Below are positions 8,611-16,662 of a stretch of DNA of 64,000 bases, piece after piece. The position numbers and the translations under genes were made by a program. A model generated the notes under the pieces. It did no database searches. It was given only the letters and a program-made list of their open reading frames with translations, and was not told the DNA's origin. Position 1 is the stretch's first letter. Each line of letters opens with the position of its first letter. The DNA is from Phycisphaerae bacterium (GTDB lineage Bacteria; Planctomycetota; Phycisphaerae; Phycisphaerales; UBA1924), in the NCBI GenBank assembly GCA_030432255.1, contig JAUIHS010000010.1, positions 1-64,000 on the forward strand, read 5' to 3'.

Positions 8611-9611
8611 TCCGCCCATGCCTCACCGCACTCAGGACAGACCGGGGCTGTCAGGTCACCGCGCATGTCGTATCCGCAAGCCGCGCATGCGAGCATCTGG
8701 GGAATGAGCGGATCGACGAAACGAGTCGCGGAACATGCCGGACACGAGGGTGAGACCACGTCCGATCCGAACTCGTGGCCGCATGCGCATGTCGAGTCGC
8801 TGCTGTAGAGCGCGGCGGCCGACCACCCGGATCCACAGGCCGGACACTGATCCACATCCATGCAGGCGCGCATGTCATGACGACACACGTCGCACCGACA
8901 TCCATAGAAGCGCCGACGCCGTCGCGACAGCAATGCCAGAACGACCGTCGGTCCCAGGAAGATGATGCCGACCGTTGAAGAGCCAAGGAGCGCCAGGAAT
9001 GTCCCCGTCGCGCAGTAGCAGTCCGTGCGCCTCCGAACCAGGACCTCGAGCGGAATGATCGCAAGCACTTCAAGACTCGTCCCCAGAAAAATCGCGGAGG
9101 CAACGCGGCCGAGAAGTGTCTCACGACGTGCAGGGCGAACGAAGAAGACGATCAGGATCCCGAAGATCAACCACTGAAGGACCAGTACGGGTCCAACGAC
9201 CAGCCATCCATCCATGGGTGTACCGGACAGCCACTCCATCCAGGGTTCATAGACGCGCAGCACCTCCATCCCCGCGAGCGCGGCGGCCGACGTCAGCACC
9301 GTCACGCTGACTCCGGCCACGCACAACGAGATGCGTATTGACCAGCGGCGCTTCGTGTCACGACGAGGGGTCAGTGCGGGTCGGCGCACCGGGAAGAGGT
9401 AGACGCCCTGAAACACCGTGGCTGCACCTCCGAAGATGAGCACGTACAGCCAGAACCCGCCGTTGACGAACGCCGACATGACGTCCGCCGGCTTCTCAGC
9501 CATGATCACCGGATGCGTCATGGCGAACAGCGCGGTGTTGCCCAGAAACAGCAGGCCAAGCGCCCGTAGATACAGGCGCCATCGACCGCGGAATCGTCCC
9601 CGTAATGCCAT
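8574..9611 (-). CDS. Multi-pass membrane protein with C-terminal zinc ribbons
   Basis: The 345-residue protein has about six hydrophobic segments in its first 240 residues (for example LRALGLLFLGNTALFAM, WLYVLIFGGAATVFQGVYLF and VLQWLIFGILIVFFV). A tail of about 110 residues is packed with cysteine pairs: CRCDVCRHDMRAC, CPACGSG, CACGHEF, CPACSATRF, CAACGYDMRGD and CPECGEAW. The CxxCGYDxRG...CPECG pair is a frequent planctomycete double zinc ribbon of unknown role. ATG 9611 is chosen over ATG 9620 because a TAGAAT box (9619-9624) lies 7 bases upstream and overlaps the earlier codon. It shares a 44-base divergent region with the sirtuin gene. The function is unknown. Confidence 0.78.
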   Translation of the reverse strand: MALRGRFRGRWRLYLRALGLLFLGNTALFAMTHPVIMAEKPADVMSAFVNGGFWLYVLIFGGAATVFQGVYLFPVRRPALTPRRDTKRRWSIRISLCVAGVSVTVLTSAAALAGMEVLRVYEPWMEWLSGTPMDGWLVVGPVLVLQWLIFGILIVFFVRPARRETLLGRVASAIFLGTSLEVLAIIPLEVLVRRRTDCYCATGTFLALLGSSTVGIIFLGPTVVLALLSRRRRRFYGCRCDVCRHDMRACMDVDQCPACGSGWSAAALYSSDSTCACGHEFGSDVVSPSCPACSATRFVDPLIPQMLACAACGYDMRGDLTAPVCPECGEAWADQSAADSASSSS

Positions 9612-9618
9612 GCCCGCC

Positions 9619-9648
9619 ATTCTACGTTGAAGTACTCTCCGATAGGAT
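9619..9648. promoter_or_regulatory. Divergent -10 boxes between zinc-ribbon gene and sirtuin
   Basis: TAGAAT on the minus strand (9619-9624) lies 7 bases from ATG 9611. TAGGAT on the plus strand (9643-9648) lies 7 bases from ATG 9656. The two are mirrored with identical spacing, implying back-to-back leaderless transcription. No clear -35 boxes are visible. Confidence 0.4.
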
Positions 9649-9655
9649 CAGGTCC

Positions 9656-10408
9656 ATGAACACTGAGATCCCAGAAGCATGTATCCAGGCAATTGCGAAC
9701 GCGCGGCACATCGTGGTCCTGACCGGCGCCGGCGTGTCCGCCGAGAGCGGCATTCTGACATTCCGCGACGCACTGGAAGGACTTTGGGCAAAGTACGACC
9801 CCCGCGAACTCGCAACCCCCGAAGCGTTTGAGCGTGATCCGGAACTCGTCAGCAGGTGGTACGACATGCGCAGGCTGATGTGCCGCGACACATCACCCAA
9901 CCCGGGCCATGGAGCCATTGCCGACCTGCAACGGCGCACGGAGAGGTCAGGGGGCACGTTCACGCTGCTCACTCAGAATATCGACGGACTCCACCAGCGA
10001 GCCGGAGCCTCGGATGTCATCGAACTTCACGGCAGCCTCTGGAAGTGGCGGTGCGCCAGTTGTTACACCCCGGCAACTGACCTTCCGGAACCACTCGCCG
10101 AATTCCCATCACCATGCGCCTGCGGTGGGTTCCTGCGCCCCGGTGTTGTGTGGTTCGGCGAGGCCCTTTCTCACGACGACCTGACTGCAGCCGCAGCCGC
10201 ATGCGATGCCTGCGATGTCTTTCTGTCTGTCGGCACGAGCGGCGTGGTGTACCCGGTGGCCGGGCTCATTGATCTCGTCAGCGTACGCGGGGCTCCGACG
10301 ATCGAGGTGAATCCGGACGTCACACCTCAGTCCGGACAGGTGACCTGGTCGCTCCGAGGCCCGGCCGGGGAGGTCCTGCCGGCGCTCGTTGATTCGATCG
10401 GCGCATGA
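9656..10408 (+). CDS. cobB: NAD-dependent protein deacylase, sirtuin (CobB type)
   Basis: The 250-residue protein is full length for a bacterial sirtuin. GAGVSAESGILTFR near residue 23 binds NAD. TQNIDGLH holds the NAD-binding Asn and Asp, and the catalytic His is in ELHGSLWKWRC. The zinc ligands are CASC and CAC. VVWFGEAL, SVGTSGVVYP and EVNPD follow as usual. RWYDMRR around residues 66-72 provides the Tyr-x-x-Arg pair that class III sirtuins use for acidic acyl groups, so lysine desuccinylation or demalonylation is possible besides deacetylation. The start is ATG 9656, 7 bases after TAGGAT. It stands alone between a divergent and a convergent gene. Confidence 0.93.
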   Translation: MNTEIPEACIQAIANARHIVVLTGAGVSAESGILTFRDALEGLWAKYDPRELATPEAFERDPELVSRWYDMRRLMCRDTSPNPGHGAIADLQRRTERSGGTFTLLTQNIDGLHQRAGASDVIELHGSLWKWRCASCYTPATDLPEPLAEFPSPCACGGFLRPGVVWFGEALSHDDLTAAAAACDACDVFLSVGTSGVVYPVAGLIDLVSVRGAPTIEVNPDVTPQSGQVTWSLRGPAGEVLPALVDSIGA

Positions 10409-10433
10409 AAAAGCCCCTCGCTGAACGAGGGGC
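10408..10433 (-). terminator. Terminator of the secreted-protein/HTH unit
   Basis: GCCCCTCG (413-420 of 10 kb) pairs with CGAGGGGC (426-433 of 10 kb) around a 5-base loop. On the minus strand the stem is followed by five T residues. It lies 22 bases past the stop at 10456 and also marks the end of the convergent sirtuin gene. Confidence 0.8.
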
Positions 10434-10455
10434 CTGATCTCTGTGTGAGTCTGCT

Positions 10456-11007
10456 TCAGCGCCGACGGCGACGGAGGGTCGCGGCGGCCGCGAGTCCGGG
10501 GACGGTGATTGCGCCGGGTGCCGGGAGGTTCTCCGGCATGACGATCGGGTCCACATCCGGACTTGAGTTGAAGTCAATCCGAGGCGTGATCTCGAAGGTG
10601 TCTCTGACCAGGGTCTTGTCGATCTCAATGAAATCGGTCGTGATCAGATCGCTGAAGGGAACCTCGAACCGCAGGTCGCGGCTCTTGGCATCCTCGTTGG
10701 GGCCTTCATCATCCTCAGGCTTGTCATTGCTCGGGGGCGCCTCGGTGCCCTGTCCGATTTCTCGGGGCTGATCGGTGTGAGCCTGCGAATCGGAGGGCGC
10801 ATCACGCCCCGGGTCCCAGCCTCGGGTCGGCCGCTCATCCCACTCCGGAAGGGGCGAGTTGAGGTACCAGATGTCGACGCCCTTGCTGTCGGCCTTGGTC
10901 GACCCGATGGTCGACTGGGCCGCCACGGTGGTCCCGAGCGCGAATACGCCGCAACAGACGCCGAAGGTCAGCATTCGAATTCCTGTGGTCCGCTCCTGCA
11001 TGGTCAT
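10456..11007 (-). CDS. Secreted protein with PEP-CTERM-like C-terminal tail
   Basis: The 183-residue product has a signal peptide (LTFGVCCGVFALGTTVAAQ). A Pro/Asp/Glu-rich low-complexity middle (residues about 60-110) leads to the tail LPAPGAITVPGLAAAATLRRRRR. That tail has the three-part shape of PEP-CTERM or related planctomycete sorting signals: a PxPG turn, a short hydrophobic stretch and an arginine cluster. It may be cleaved by an exosortase-like enzyme and fixed at the cell surface; no such enzyme is visible here. It begins 9 bases after the HTH regulator gene and ends before a clear terminator, so the two genes form one unit. Its function is unknown. Confidence 0.75.
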   Translation of the reverse strand: MTMQERTTGIRMLTFGVCCGVFALGTTVAAQSTIGSTKADSKGVDIWYLNSPLPEWDERPTRGWDPGRDAPSDSQAHTDQPREIGQGTEAPPSNDKPEDDEGPNEDAKSRDLRFEVPFSDLITTDFIEIDKTLVRDTFEITPRIDFNSSPDVDPIVMPENLPAPGAITVPGLAAAATLRRRRR

Positions 11008-11016
11008 ATTCTCCGA

Positions 11017-12267
11017 TTAGCTCTCAACCACCCGAGCGGTTTCAAGAATCTGCCAACCAACGGTCCGGAAAGTGGGAAAACGGCCCATCGTGGCCGTAAT
11101 CAGGGTCCGGTCCTCCTCATCGATGGTGTACTGGAGATCCAGTCCGGTCGCATCGACGATCTGCTGGTGCAGGGTGTACTGCATGGTGAAGACGCGTTCA
11201 CGCAGGGCCCAGTTGTTGAGCCGCTCCGCGATTTCCAGTGCCTTGTTGGTGAAGACGGCCATCGCCTGCTGGAGCGGACGCCCACTCAGGTGCCGCAGGG
11301 CAATGTTGCTGCCGAAGATACATGCCCAACCATAGGACTCCAGAAGGTCGCCCGGCGCGTCCGGTGACATCTCAACAATGTCATCCAGGCTATCCGTGAG
11401 CTGCCGGACCGCCCGGTCCGCATCCAGCTCACCCGCCTCAACCTGAAGTTCCATCATCCCGGCACGGCACGTTCGTGCGATGCCACGGAAACCATCGAGA
11501 TTCAGGGCGTCGGCAAGTCGCAGGTACATGCTCTCTGCCAGGCCAAGGTCCGCAAGGCCCGCGTGCAGGTGACGCTCGCGGCTCTCTTCCTCGATCGCCA
11601 TGAGGCGTCGATGGGTGTTGCCGCGGACGTAGTAGACGAATGCGGGGCGTGTCTCGTCTTCGACCTGTGCCGGCGGGTTGGCCTCATACCACTCGGCAAG
11701 CACCTGCGTGGTTCCGAGTGCCGGGGTGAGGTCCCACAGCGTGTACTGCGCGTTGGCAAGGTTGGCCTGCAGGATCAGGCGATACTTGACGGAGATGTTG
11801 CCCTGGGCGAGGCCGCGCTGCACGGCTTCAAGCGACTTGGGGAAACGACCCAGGCCGTCCCAGCCGCCCGCCTCACGGATGCAGGCCAGTGCCCGCTGCT
11901 CGGATGTCCGTGCATTCACGTACATCTGCTGAGCGGCGTCCGCCATGCCTGCAAAGTCACCGGAATCCAGGCAGTCCAGCGCCTCCTGGTTGCATTCTTC
12001 GAATCGGGCGTCGTCGCCGGTACCGACCAGAGCCGCGACATGTTCCGCGGACCCCCAGACGGCGGCAGCAACCTCTCCGACGGGCCACTCGAGCACGTCT
12101 GCGAGATGGACGAGGAAATCCAGTTTCGGATTCCCGCTCTCCGGATAGAGCTTCGTCGGATCCCGATGGAGGGCGCGGGCGAGTTTCGCGCGGCTCCAGC
12201 CGCGAGATGCGCGCGCCAGATCGATGAGTCGGTGGAGCCTGTCCCTCCGCTCTGTACTCCGATCCAT
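11017..12267 (-). CDS. HTH (XRE-like) regulator with TPR-like helical repeats
   Basis: The 416-residue protein begins with a Cro/CI-type helix-turn-helix at about residues 12-60 (LIDLARASRGWSRAKLARAL...LDFLVHLADVLEWP). The rest is alpha-helical with TPR-like periodicity (for example ALDCLDSGDFAGMADAAQQM, AQYTLWDLTPALGTTQVLAEWY, QQAMAVFTNKALEIAERL). Such fusions often sense a peptide or partner through the repeats, as in RRNPP regulators, but no peptide gene is recognisable here. AGGAG precedes ATG 12267. The gene is followed after 9 bases by a secreted-protein gene, so regulator and surface protein are co-transcribed. The target is unknown; the neighbouring dyad-rich gap at 12268-12932 is a candidate. 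Confidence 0.8.
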   Translation of the reverse strand: MDRSTERRDRLHRLIDLARASRGWSRAKLARALHRDPTKLYPESGNPKLDFLVHLADVLEWPVGEVAAAVWGSAEHVAALVGTGDDARFEECNQEALDCLDSGDFAGMADAAQQMYVNARTSEQRALACIREAGGWDGLGRFPKSLEAVQRGLAQGNISVKYRLILQANLANAQYTLWDLTPALGTTQVLAEWYEANPPAQVEDETRPAFVYYVRGNTHRRLMAIEEESRERHLHAGLADLGLAESMYLRLADALNLDGFRGIARTCRAGMMELQVEAGELDADRAVRQLTDSLDDIVEMSPDAPGDLLESYGWACIFGSNIALRHLSGRPLQQAMAVFTNKALEIAERLNNWALRERVFTMQYTLHQQIVDATGLDLQYTIDEEDRTLITATMGRFPTFRTVGWQILETARVVES

Positions 12268-12932
12268 GGCTTTTCACTCCTGCTTGGACACACTTCGTCG
12301 CTCGAAGACGCCCCGACGAACGACTGCCCCCAAAATAGCATTGGACCCACAATCCGACCGAAACTCAAGCAGAAAATCCCGCACAGAATGCGAGAACGGA
12401 CGGGATCCGACACACGGTTCACACAACAACTGATGGGCTCAGTTGCTGTCCATACGGAGAAAGAGAGCCTGCTGATCCGATGGCGTGGTCCGTTTTCACA
12501 TTCTCCAGGCCAAATCGAAACGCAAGGAAAGACCCCAAAAGCCCCATATATTGATCTAGATGGTGATCAAAGTACAATATATAGGGGTAAAAAGGCGCGT
12601 CAAACCAACCCCTGCAAAATGGCCAGACCCGGAATTTCAGGCACAATTCCCTGCTCTTCGGTGTGCGACTCTTAATCTGACCCCCAAGCACGCGGCGGAG
12701 TCCGGCTCCGTGCATGCCGTTTGGCAGTGGTTGTCCTGGACACAACAACCGCTTCTCGCTTCGGCGACCAGATCGCGCGCACGAACGCTTGATGCAAACC
12801 GGTTTCGACGCGGGCTGAGCACTCTCTCCCCAAGAGGCCGGTGAGGCCCGGGCAATACTCCCTCCAGGTTGCCCCGGTCGCCCGGCCTCTCGCTCATTAA
12901 CAACCCGCTCGCAGCCACACCCGATCGCGAAG
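12268..12932. other. Gene-free gap with several dyads
   Basis: This is the longest gap without a credible gene. It holds a 7-bp hairpin CAACTGA/TCAGTTG (about 12427-12445), the AT-rich dyad at 12542-12587, and a two-part hairpin at 12833-12890 whose outer arms AGAGGCCGG/CCGGCCTCT match over 9 bp. None has a T-run, so none is a standard terminator for clpB. An open frame at 12419-12955 on the minus strand lacks any recognisable protein character. Confidence 0.5.
12542..12587 (+). promoter_or_regulatory. AT-rich inverted repeat with embedded promoter-like pair
   Basis: CCCCATATATTG (12542-12553) faces CAATATATAGGGG (12575-12587), a 12-bp dyad with one extra base. Within it TTGATC (12551-12556) and TACAAT (12573-12578) are 16 bases apart, a good sigma70-type pair for plus-strand transcription. 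The smaller palindromes ATCTAGAT and TGATCA lie inside. No protein gene follows on the plus strand, so the product could be a non-coding RNA. Confidence 0.4.
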
Positions 12933-15581
12933 TCACTGACCGTTGCCGACCACATGCGCAGCGTCGGCCCGGTGCACCTCGAGATTCAGTTCACCGTCGC
13001 GGAGCACCAGTTCAACGACCGATCCCTCCGGGACATCGCCCGCCAGCAGAGCGCGACCGAGACGCGTCTCGACCTCGCGCTGCAGGTACCGCTTCAGCGG
13101 ACGCGCACCGTAGGCCGGATCGTAGGCACTCTCGGCGATGAACGTCCGAGCGTCATCGCTCAATCGAAGATCCACGCCGCGATCGCTCACCCGCCCACGA
13201 AGGTCGACGATGAGCAGATCCACGATGCTCCGAATCTCTTCGAGTTGAAGCGGCTTGAAGAGGACAACCTCATCCACACGATTGAGGAACTCGGGGCGGA
13301 AACTCGAACGCAGGTCCCGCATCACGGCCGCCCGGGCATCCGTCGTGAGTTGGCCCATCGGCGTCACACCTTCGAGCAGGTGATGCGACCCGATGTTCGA
13401 CGTCATGATGATCACGGTGTTCTTGAAGTCGACCGTCCGACCATGCGAGTCGGTCACACGCCCGTCATCGAGGACCTGGAGAAGGACGTTGAACACGTCC
13501 GGGTGCGCCTTCTCGATCTCGTCAAAAAGCACGACCGAGTAGGGCTTCCGCCGCACAGCCTCGGTCAACTGACCGCCCTCCTCGAAACCCACGTATCCGG
13601 GAGGCGCACCAATCAGCCGGGAGACGGCATGCTTCTCCATGTACTCCGACATGTCGATGCGGATCATGTTGTCCTCGGAGTCGAAGAGAGATGCCGCGAG
13701 TGTGCGGGCAAGCTCCGTCTTTCCCACCCCCGTCGGGCCGAGGAATATGAACGACCCAATCGGGCGCTTCGGGTCCTTGATCCCGGCCCGGGCGCGAATC
13801 ACCGCGTCCGCGACCAGTTGCACGGCCTCGTCCTGACCCACAACCCGCTCGTGGAGGACTTCGTCAAGCTTGAGCAGCTTCTCGCGTTCCCCCTCCACGA
13901 GGCGCGTCACCGGGATGCCCGTCCAGCGGGCGACGATCTCGGCAACCTCGTCATCGCTGACCTCCTCGCGCAGGAGTTGATTCCCTTCGCCCCCCTGCCG
14001 CTCTGACAGCCGCGCTTCTTCCTGCTCCAGTTCGTGCTGAAGCCTCGGAAGCCGACCATGCTGCAACTCGGCGGCCTGGTTCAGGTCATAGTTCTGCTTC
14101 GCCACCTCGATCTCATGGCGCGTCTCGTCAATCGCGCTGCGCAGGTCCTGAACGCGGTGGATCGCTTCCTTCTCAGCGTCCCACTGCGCACGCATGGCGT
14201 CCGCACGGGACTTCAGATCCGCCAGTTCCCGGCGAAGCACCTCCAGACGGTCCTTGCTCGCGCGGTCCTTCTCCTTCTTCAATGCCGCTTCCTCGATCTC
14301 AAGCTGCATGACCTTGCGGCTCACTTCATCGAGTTCCGCAGGCATGGAGTCGATCTCGGTGCGGATCATCGCGCACGCCTCATCAATCAGATCGATCGCC
14401 TTGTCAGGTAGGAACCGATCCGAAATGTACCGGTTTGACAGCGTCGCGGCAGACACCAGAGCGTTGTCCTGGATGCGAACACCATGATGGACCTCAAATC
14501 GCTCACGAAGTCCGCGCAGGATCGAAACCGTGTCTTCAACCGTGGGCTGATCGACAAGCACCGGCTGGAAGCGCCGCTCAAGTGCGGCATCCTTCTCAAT
14601 ATACGAGCGGTACTCATCCAGCGTCGTCGCACCGATGCAGCGCAGTTCGCCGCGGGCAAGCATCGGCTTCAGCATGTTTCCGGCATCCATGGCGCCCTCG
14701 GACTTGCCTGCACCGACGATCGTGTGAAGCTCATCGATGAAGAGGAGGATCCGCCCATCGGACTCACGGACTTCATTCAACACGGCCTTGAGTCGTTCCT
14801 CGAACTCGCCGCGATACTTCGCACCCGCGACCAGCGAGCCCATGTCCAGAGCAAAGATCGTGCGATCCTTGAGACCCTCGGGAACATCCCCGCGCATGAT
14901 GCGCTGCGCGAGACCTTCGACCACGGCCGTCTTACCGACACCCGGTTCGCCGATGAGCACCGGATTGTTCTTCGTCTTGCGCGACAGGATGCGGACCACG
15001 CGCCGGATCTCGGCATCCCGACCGATGACCGGATCGAGTTTCCCCTGGCGAGCAGCCTTGACGAGGTCGATGCCGTACCGCTCCAGTGCCTCATAAGTCG
15101 CCTCCGGATTGGCGGACTGGACACGCTGGTTGCCGCGAACTGCGGTGAGTGTCTCAAGGAACCGATCGCGCGTGATGCCAACCTGCTTGAGGATTCGCGT
15201 TGCATCGGAGTCATCGCCGCCCTTGAAGAGTCCGAGGAGCAGGTGCTCCACGGAGACATACTCGTCCTTGAGACGCTTCGCCTCGGCCTCGGCGTTGACC
15301 AGCACCTCATTGAGACGCTGCGTGACGAAGACCTTGCCGGGCTCGGCGCCGGGACCTGAGACCGCCGGACGGCGTTCCAAGGCCTGCTCGGTTGCCTGCA
15401 CAACAGCATTCACATCGACATCCATGCGAGCGAAGAGGCGCGGAATGAGCCCTTCTTCCTGGCGGCACAGCGCGAGCAGGAGGTGCTCGGCGTCCACCTG
15501 CTGGTGACCGAATCGGGTCGCGGCGGACTGGGCCTCGCTGAAGGCTTCCTGTGAGCGCTGGGTGAGTCTGTTGAGATCCAT
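12933..15581 (-). CDS. clpB: ClpB protein disaggregase
   Basis: The 882-residue protein starts at ATG 15581 ([18 protein letters not shown]) with AAAGGAG upstream; the frame opens earlier but those residues do not fit the family. Order: Clp N-domain (1-150), first AAA+ module with [10 protein letters not shown], middle coiled-coil domain (roughly 410-530, ending near [16 protein letters not shown]), second AAA+ module with [10 protein letters not shown] and a C-terminal D2-small domain. [20 protein letters not shown] is the pore-loop region. With DnaK it would pull proteins out of aggregates in the cytosol. The C-terminus lacks a ClpP-docking loop that I can recognise, which supports ClpB over ClpC. 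No CIRCE operator is visible upstream. Confidence 0.96.
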   Translation of the reverse strand: MDLNRLTQRSQEAFSEAQSAATRFGHQQVDAEHLLLALCRQEEGLIPRLFARMDVDVNAVVQATEQALERRPAVSGPGAEPGKVFVTQRLNEVLVNAEAEAKRLKDEYVSVEHLLLGLFKGGDDSDATRILKQVGITRDRFLETLTAVRGNQRVQSANPEATYEALERYGIDLVKAARQGKLDPVIGRDAEIRRVVRILSRKTKNNPVLIGEPGVGKTAVVEGLAQRIMRGDVPEGLKDRTIFALDMGSLVAGAKYRGEFEERLKAVLNEVRESDGRILLFIDELHTIVGAGKSEGAMDAGNMLKPMLARGELRCIGATTLDEYRSYIEKDAALERRFQPVLVDQPTVEDTVSILRGLRERFEVHHGVRIQDNALVSAATLSNRYISDRFLPDKAIDLIDEACAMIRTEIDSMPAELDEVSRKVMQLEIEEAALKKEKDRASKDRLEVLRRELADLKSRADAMRAQWDAEKEAIHRVQDLRSAIDETRHEIEVAKQNYDLNQAAELQHGRLPRLQHELEQEEARLSERQGGEGNQLLREEVSDDEVAEIVARWTGIPVTRLVEGEREKLLKLDEVLHERVVGQDEAVQLVADAVIRARAGIKDPKRPIGSFIFLGPTGVGKTELARTLAASLFDSEDNMIRIDMSEYMEKHAVSRLIGAPPGYVGFEEGGQLTEAVRRKPYSVVLFDEIEKAHPDVFNVLLQVLDDGRVTDSHGRTVDFKNTVIIMTSNIGSHHLLEGVTPMGQLTTDARAAVMRDLRSSFRPEFLNRVDEVVLFKPLQLEEIRSIVDLLIVDLRGRVSDRGVDLRLSDDARTFIAESAYDPAYGARPLKRYLQREVETRLGRALLAGDVPEGSVVELVLRDGELNLEVHRADAAHVVGNGQ

Positions 15582-15748
15582 GGTGGGTGCTCCTTTCCGA
15601 CGGCCATCCCTGTGCCGCCAACTGAATGAAGGCAAACCCGATGCCGCCCTGAAGGGCTGGAAACGCCGATTCTCGCCGCTCGCTTTGACAAACGCCGTCG
15701 CGGCAGCACGCACGATTGCCGTTTTGACAGCCCAGGTCGCCTGGTGGG

Positions 15749-15776
15749 TTGACGGGCTCACCGGCTCCAGTATCAT
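15749..15776 (+). promoter_or_regulatory. Promoter of the heme oxygenase unit
   Basis: TTGACG (15749-15754) and TATCAT (15771-15776) are 16 bases apart. This is one of the best sigma70-like promoters in the window. The predicted start site falls inside the dyad at 15776-15798. Confidence 0.6.
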
Positions 15777-15798
15777 TGCAATTGAGATTCAGTTGCAA
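15776..15798 (+). promoter_or_regulatory. Fur-like operator at the start site
   Basis: Two copies of the palindrome TTGCAA are separated by 11 bases that contain TGA-N3-TCA, giving a 23-bp dyad with 9 of 11 arm positions matching. The layout resembles Fur-family boxes. It covers the predicted start site, so a bound repressor would block transcription of the small peptide and heme oxygenase genes. Confidence 0.5.
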
Positions 15799-15813
15799 TT
15801 AGAGAGACGACAC

Positions 15814-15930
15814 ATGCACTGGCTGAAGCGACTTGGGATGGCCGGATTCCTCTTCTTCCTCATCAAGGGCCTGCTGTGGCTCTGCGTTCCGGCTGTGATC
15901 CTGCTCCTCGATGGCTGCCAGGCCTTCTGA
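15814..15930 (+). CDS. 38-residue single-pass membrane peptide
   Basis: The frame starts at ATG 15814 with a short basic head (MHWLKRLG) followed by a hydrophobic helix rich in Phe and Leu (MAGFLFFLIKGLLWLCVPAV) and a Cys-containing tail. It sits 15 bases downstream of the Fur-like dyad and 18 bases upstream of heme oxygenase, so the three form one unit. AGAGAG lies upstream as a weak ribosome site. The role is unknown. A helper for heme or iron handling at the membrane is possible from context alone. Confidence 0.6.
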   Translation: MHWLKRLGMAGFLFFLIKGLLWLCVPAVILLLDGCQAF

Positions 15931-15948
15931 CCAACAAAGGGTGAACAT

Positions 15949-16587
15949 ATGCTCACGACCATCGATGTCATGACGAAACTGCGCGAGGCCACCACCGAGC
16001 ACCACAAGCGTGCCGAGGGCCATCGCTTCCAGAAGTCGCTTGTGAAGGGCGAACTGCCCGAGGCAGGCTATGTCGCGTGGCTCGGCCAGATGCTGCTGGT
16101 TCACCGGGCCCTCGAGCAGGAACTCGACGCACTGGCGAGCCGGTGCCCGGAAGTCGCAACGGTGCTCGGTGACGACTGGCGCAAGGAAGACAGGCTCCTC
16201 ACGGACCTGGTGCACTTCGGCGCCTCACCCCTCGTCACGCCGAATGCAGCGACCATCGGGCTGATTGAACAAATTCGCGAAATCGGATCTTGCGGCAGGT
16301 CACTGCTGGGGATGTTCTACGTCCTCGAAGGCAGCACGAATGGCGGCGTCTTCATCGCTCGAGCCGTGCGTCATGCCTACGGACTGAACGGAGACGGAAC
16401 CCGCTACCTCGATCCGTATGGCGGGATGCAGCGAAAACGCTGGGCCGGATTCAAGGCCCGAATGGCGGACCTCGACCTGAGCGGGTCCGACGCCGATGCA
16501 ATGGTGGCGGCAGCACAGTCCATGTTCGACGGCATCACCGCCGTAAGCGAGGATCTCGCCACGAACGCCTGGAGTGCATCGGTCTGA
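15949..16587 (+). CDS. Heme oxygenase (biliverdin-producing)
   Basis: The 212-residue protein is the usual length. LREATTEHHKRAE near residue 12 supplies the proximal heme His, and MFYVLEGSTNGGVFIARAV near residue 122 is the distal-helix signature with flexible glycines. It would open heme to biliverdin, iron and CO in the cytosol, using electrons from a reductase not seen here. AAAGGG precedes the ATG. With the membrane peptide and the Fur-like operator upstream, the likely purpose is to release iron from heme when iron is scarce. No phytochrome or bilin lyase gene is nearby, so a pigment role is less likely. Confidence 0.88.
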   Translation: MLTTIDVMTKLREATTEHHKRAEGHRFQKSLVKGELPEAGYVAWLGQMLLVHRALEQELDALASRCPEVATVLGDDWRKEDRLLTDLVHFGASPLVTPNAATIGLIEQIREIGSCGRSLLGMFYVLEGSTNGGVFIARAVRHAYGLNGDGTRYLDPYGGMQRKRWAGFKARMADLDLSGSDADAMVAAAQSMFDGITAVSEDLATNAWSASV

Positions 16588-16662
16588 CCTCGATTGCCTG
16601 AAGGGACTACACTACCGCTCCGGTCGTCAGAATTGACTGTCCTGTGAGAAGGTCCCTTCCTC

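Noticed and set aside
11017-12267. Toxin-antitoxin pair with the small secreted protein
   Set aside because: The partner has a signal peptide and a sorting-type tail, and the HTH protein is far larger than an antitoxin.
12833-12890. clpB terminator
   Set aside because: The hairpin is large and well paired but is followed by TTGGGGAGAGAG on the minus strand, with no T-run.
12419-12955. Minus-strand open frame of 178 codons in the gap after clpB
   Set aside because: It overlaps the clpB stop, has no ribosome site, domain or credible composition, and runs through the AT-rich dyad.
15582-15748. CIRCE or other heat-shock operator for clpB
   Set aside because: No TTAGCACTC-N9-GAGTGCTAA element or close variant is present. 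The two TTTGACA segments on the plus strand do not form a spaced operator.
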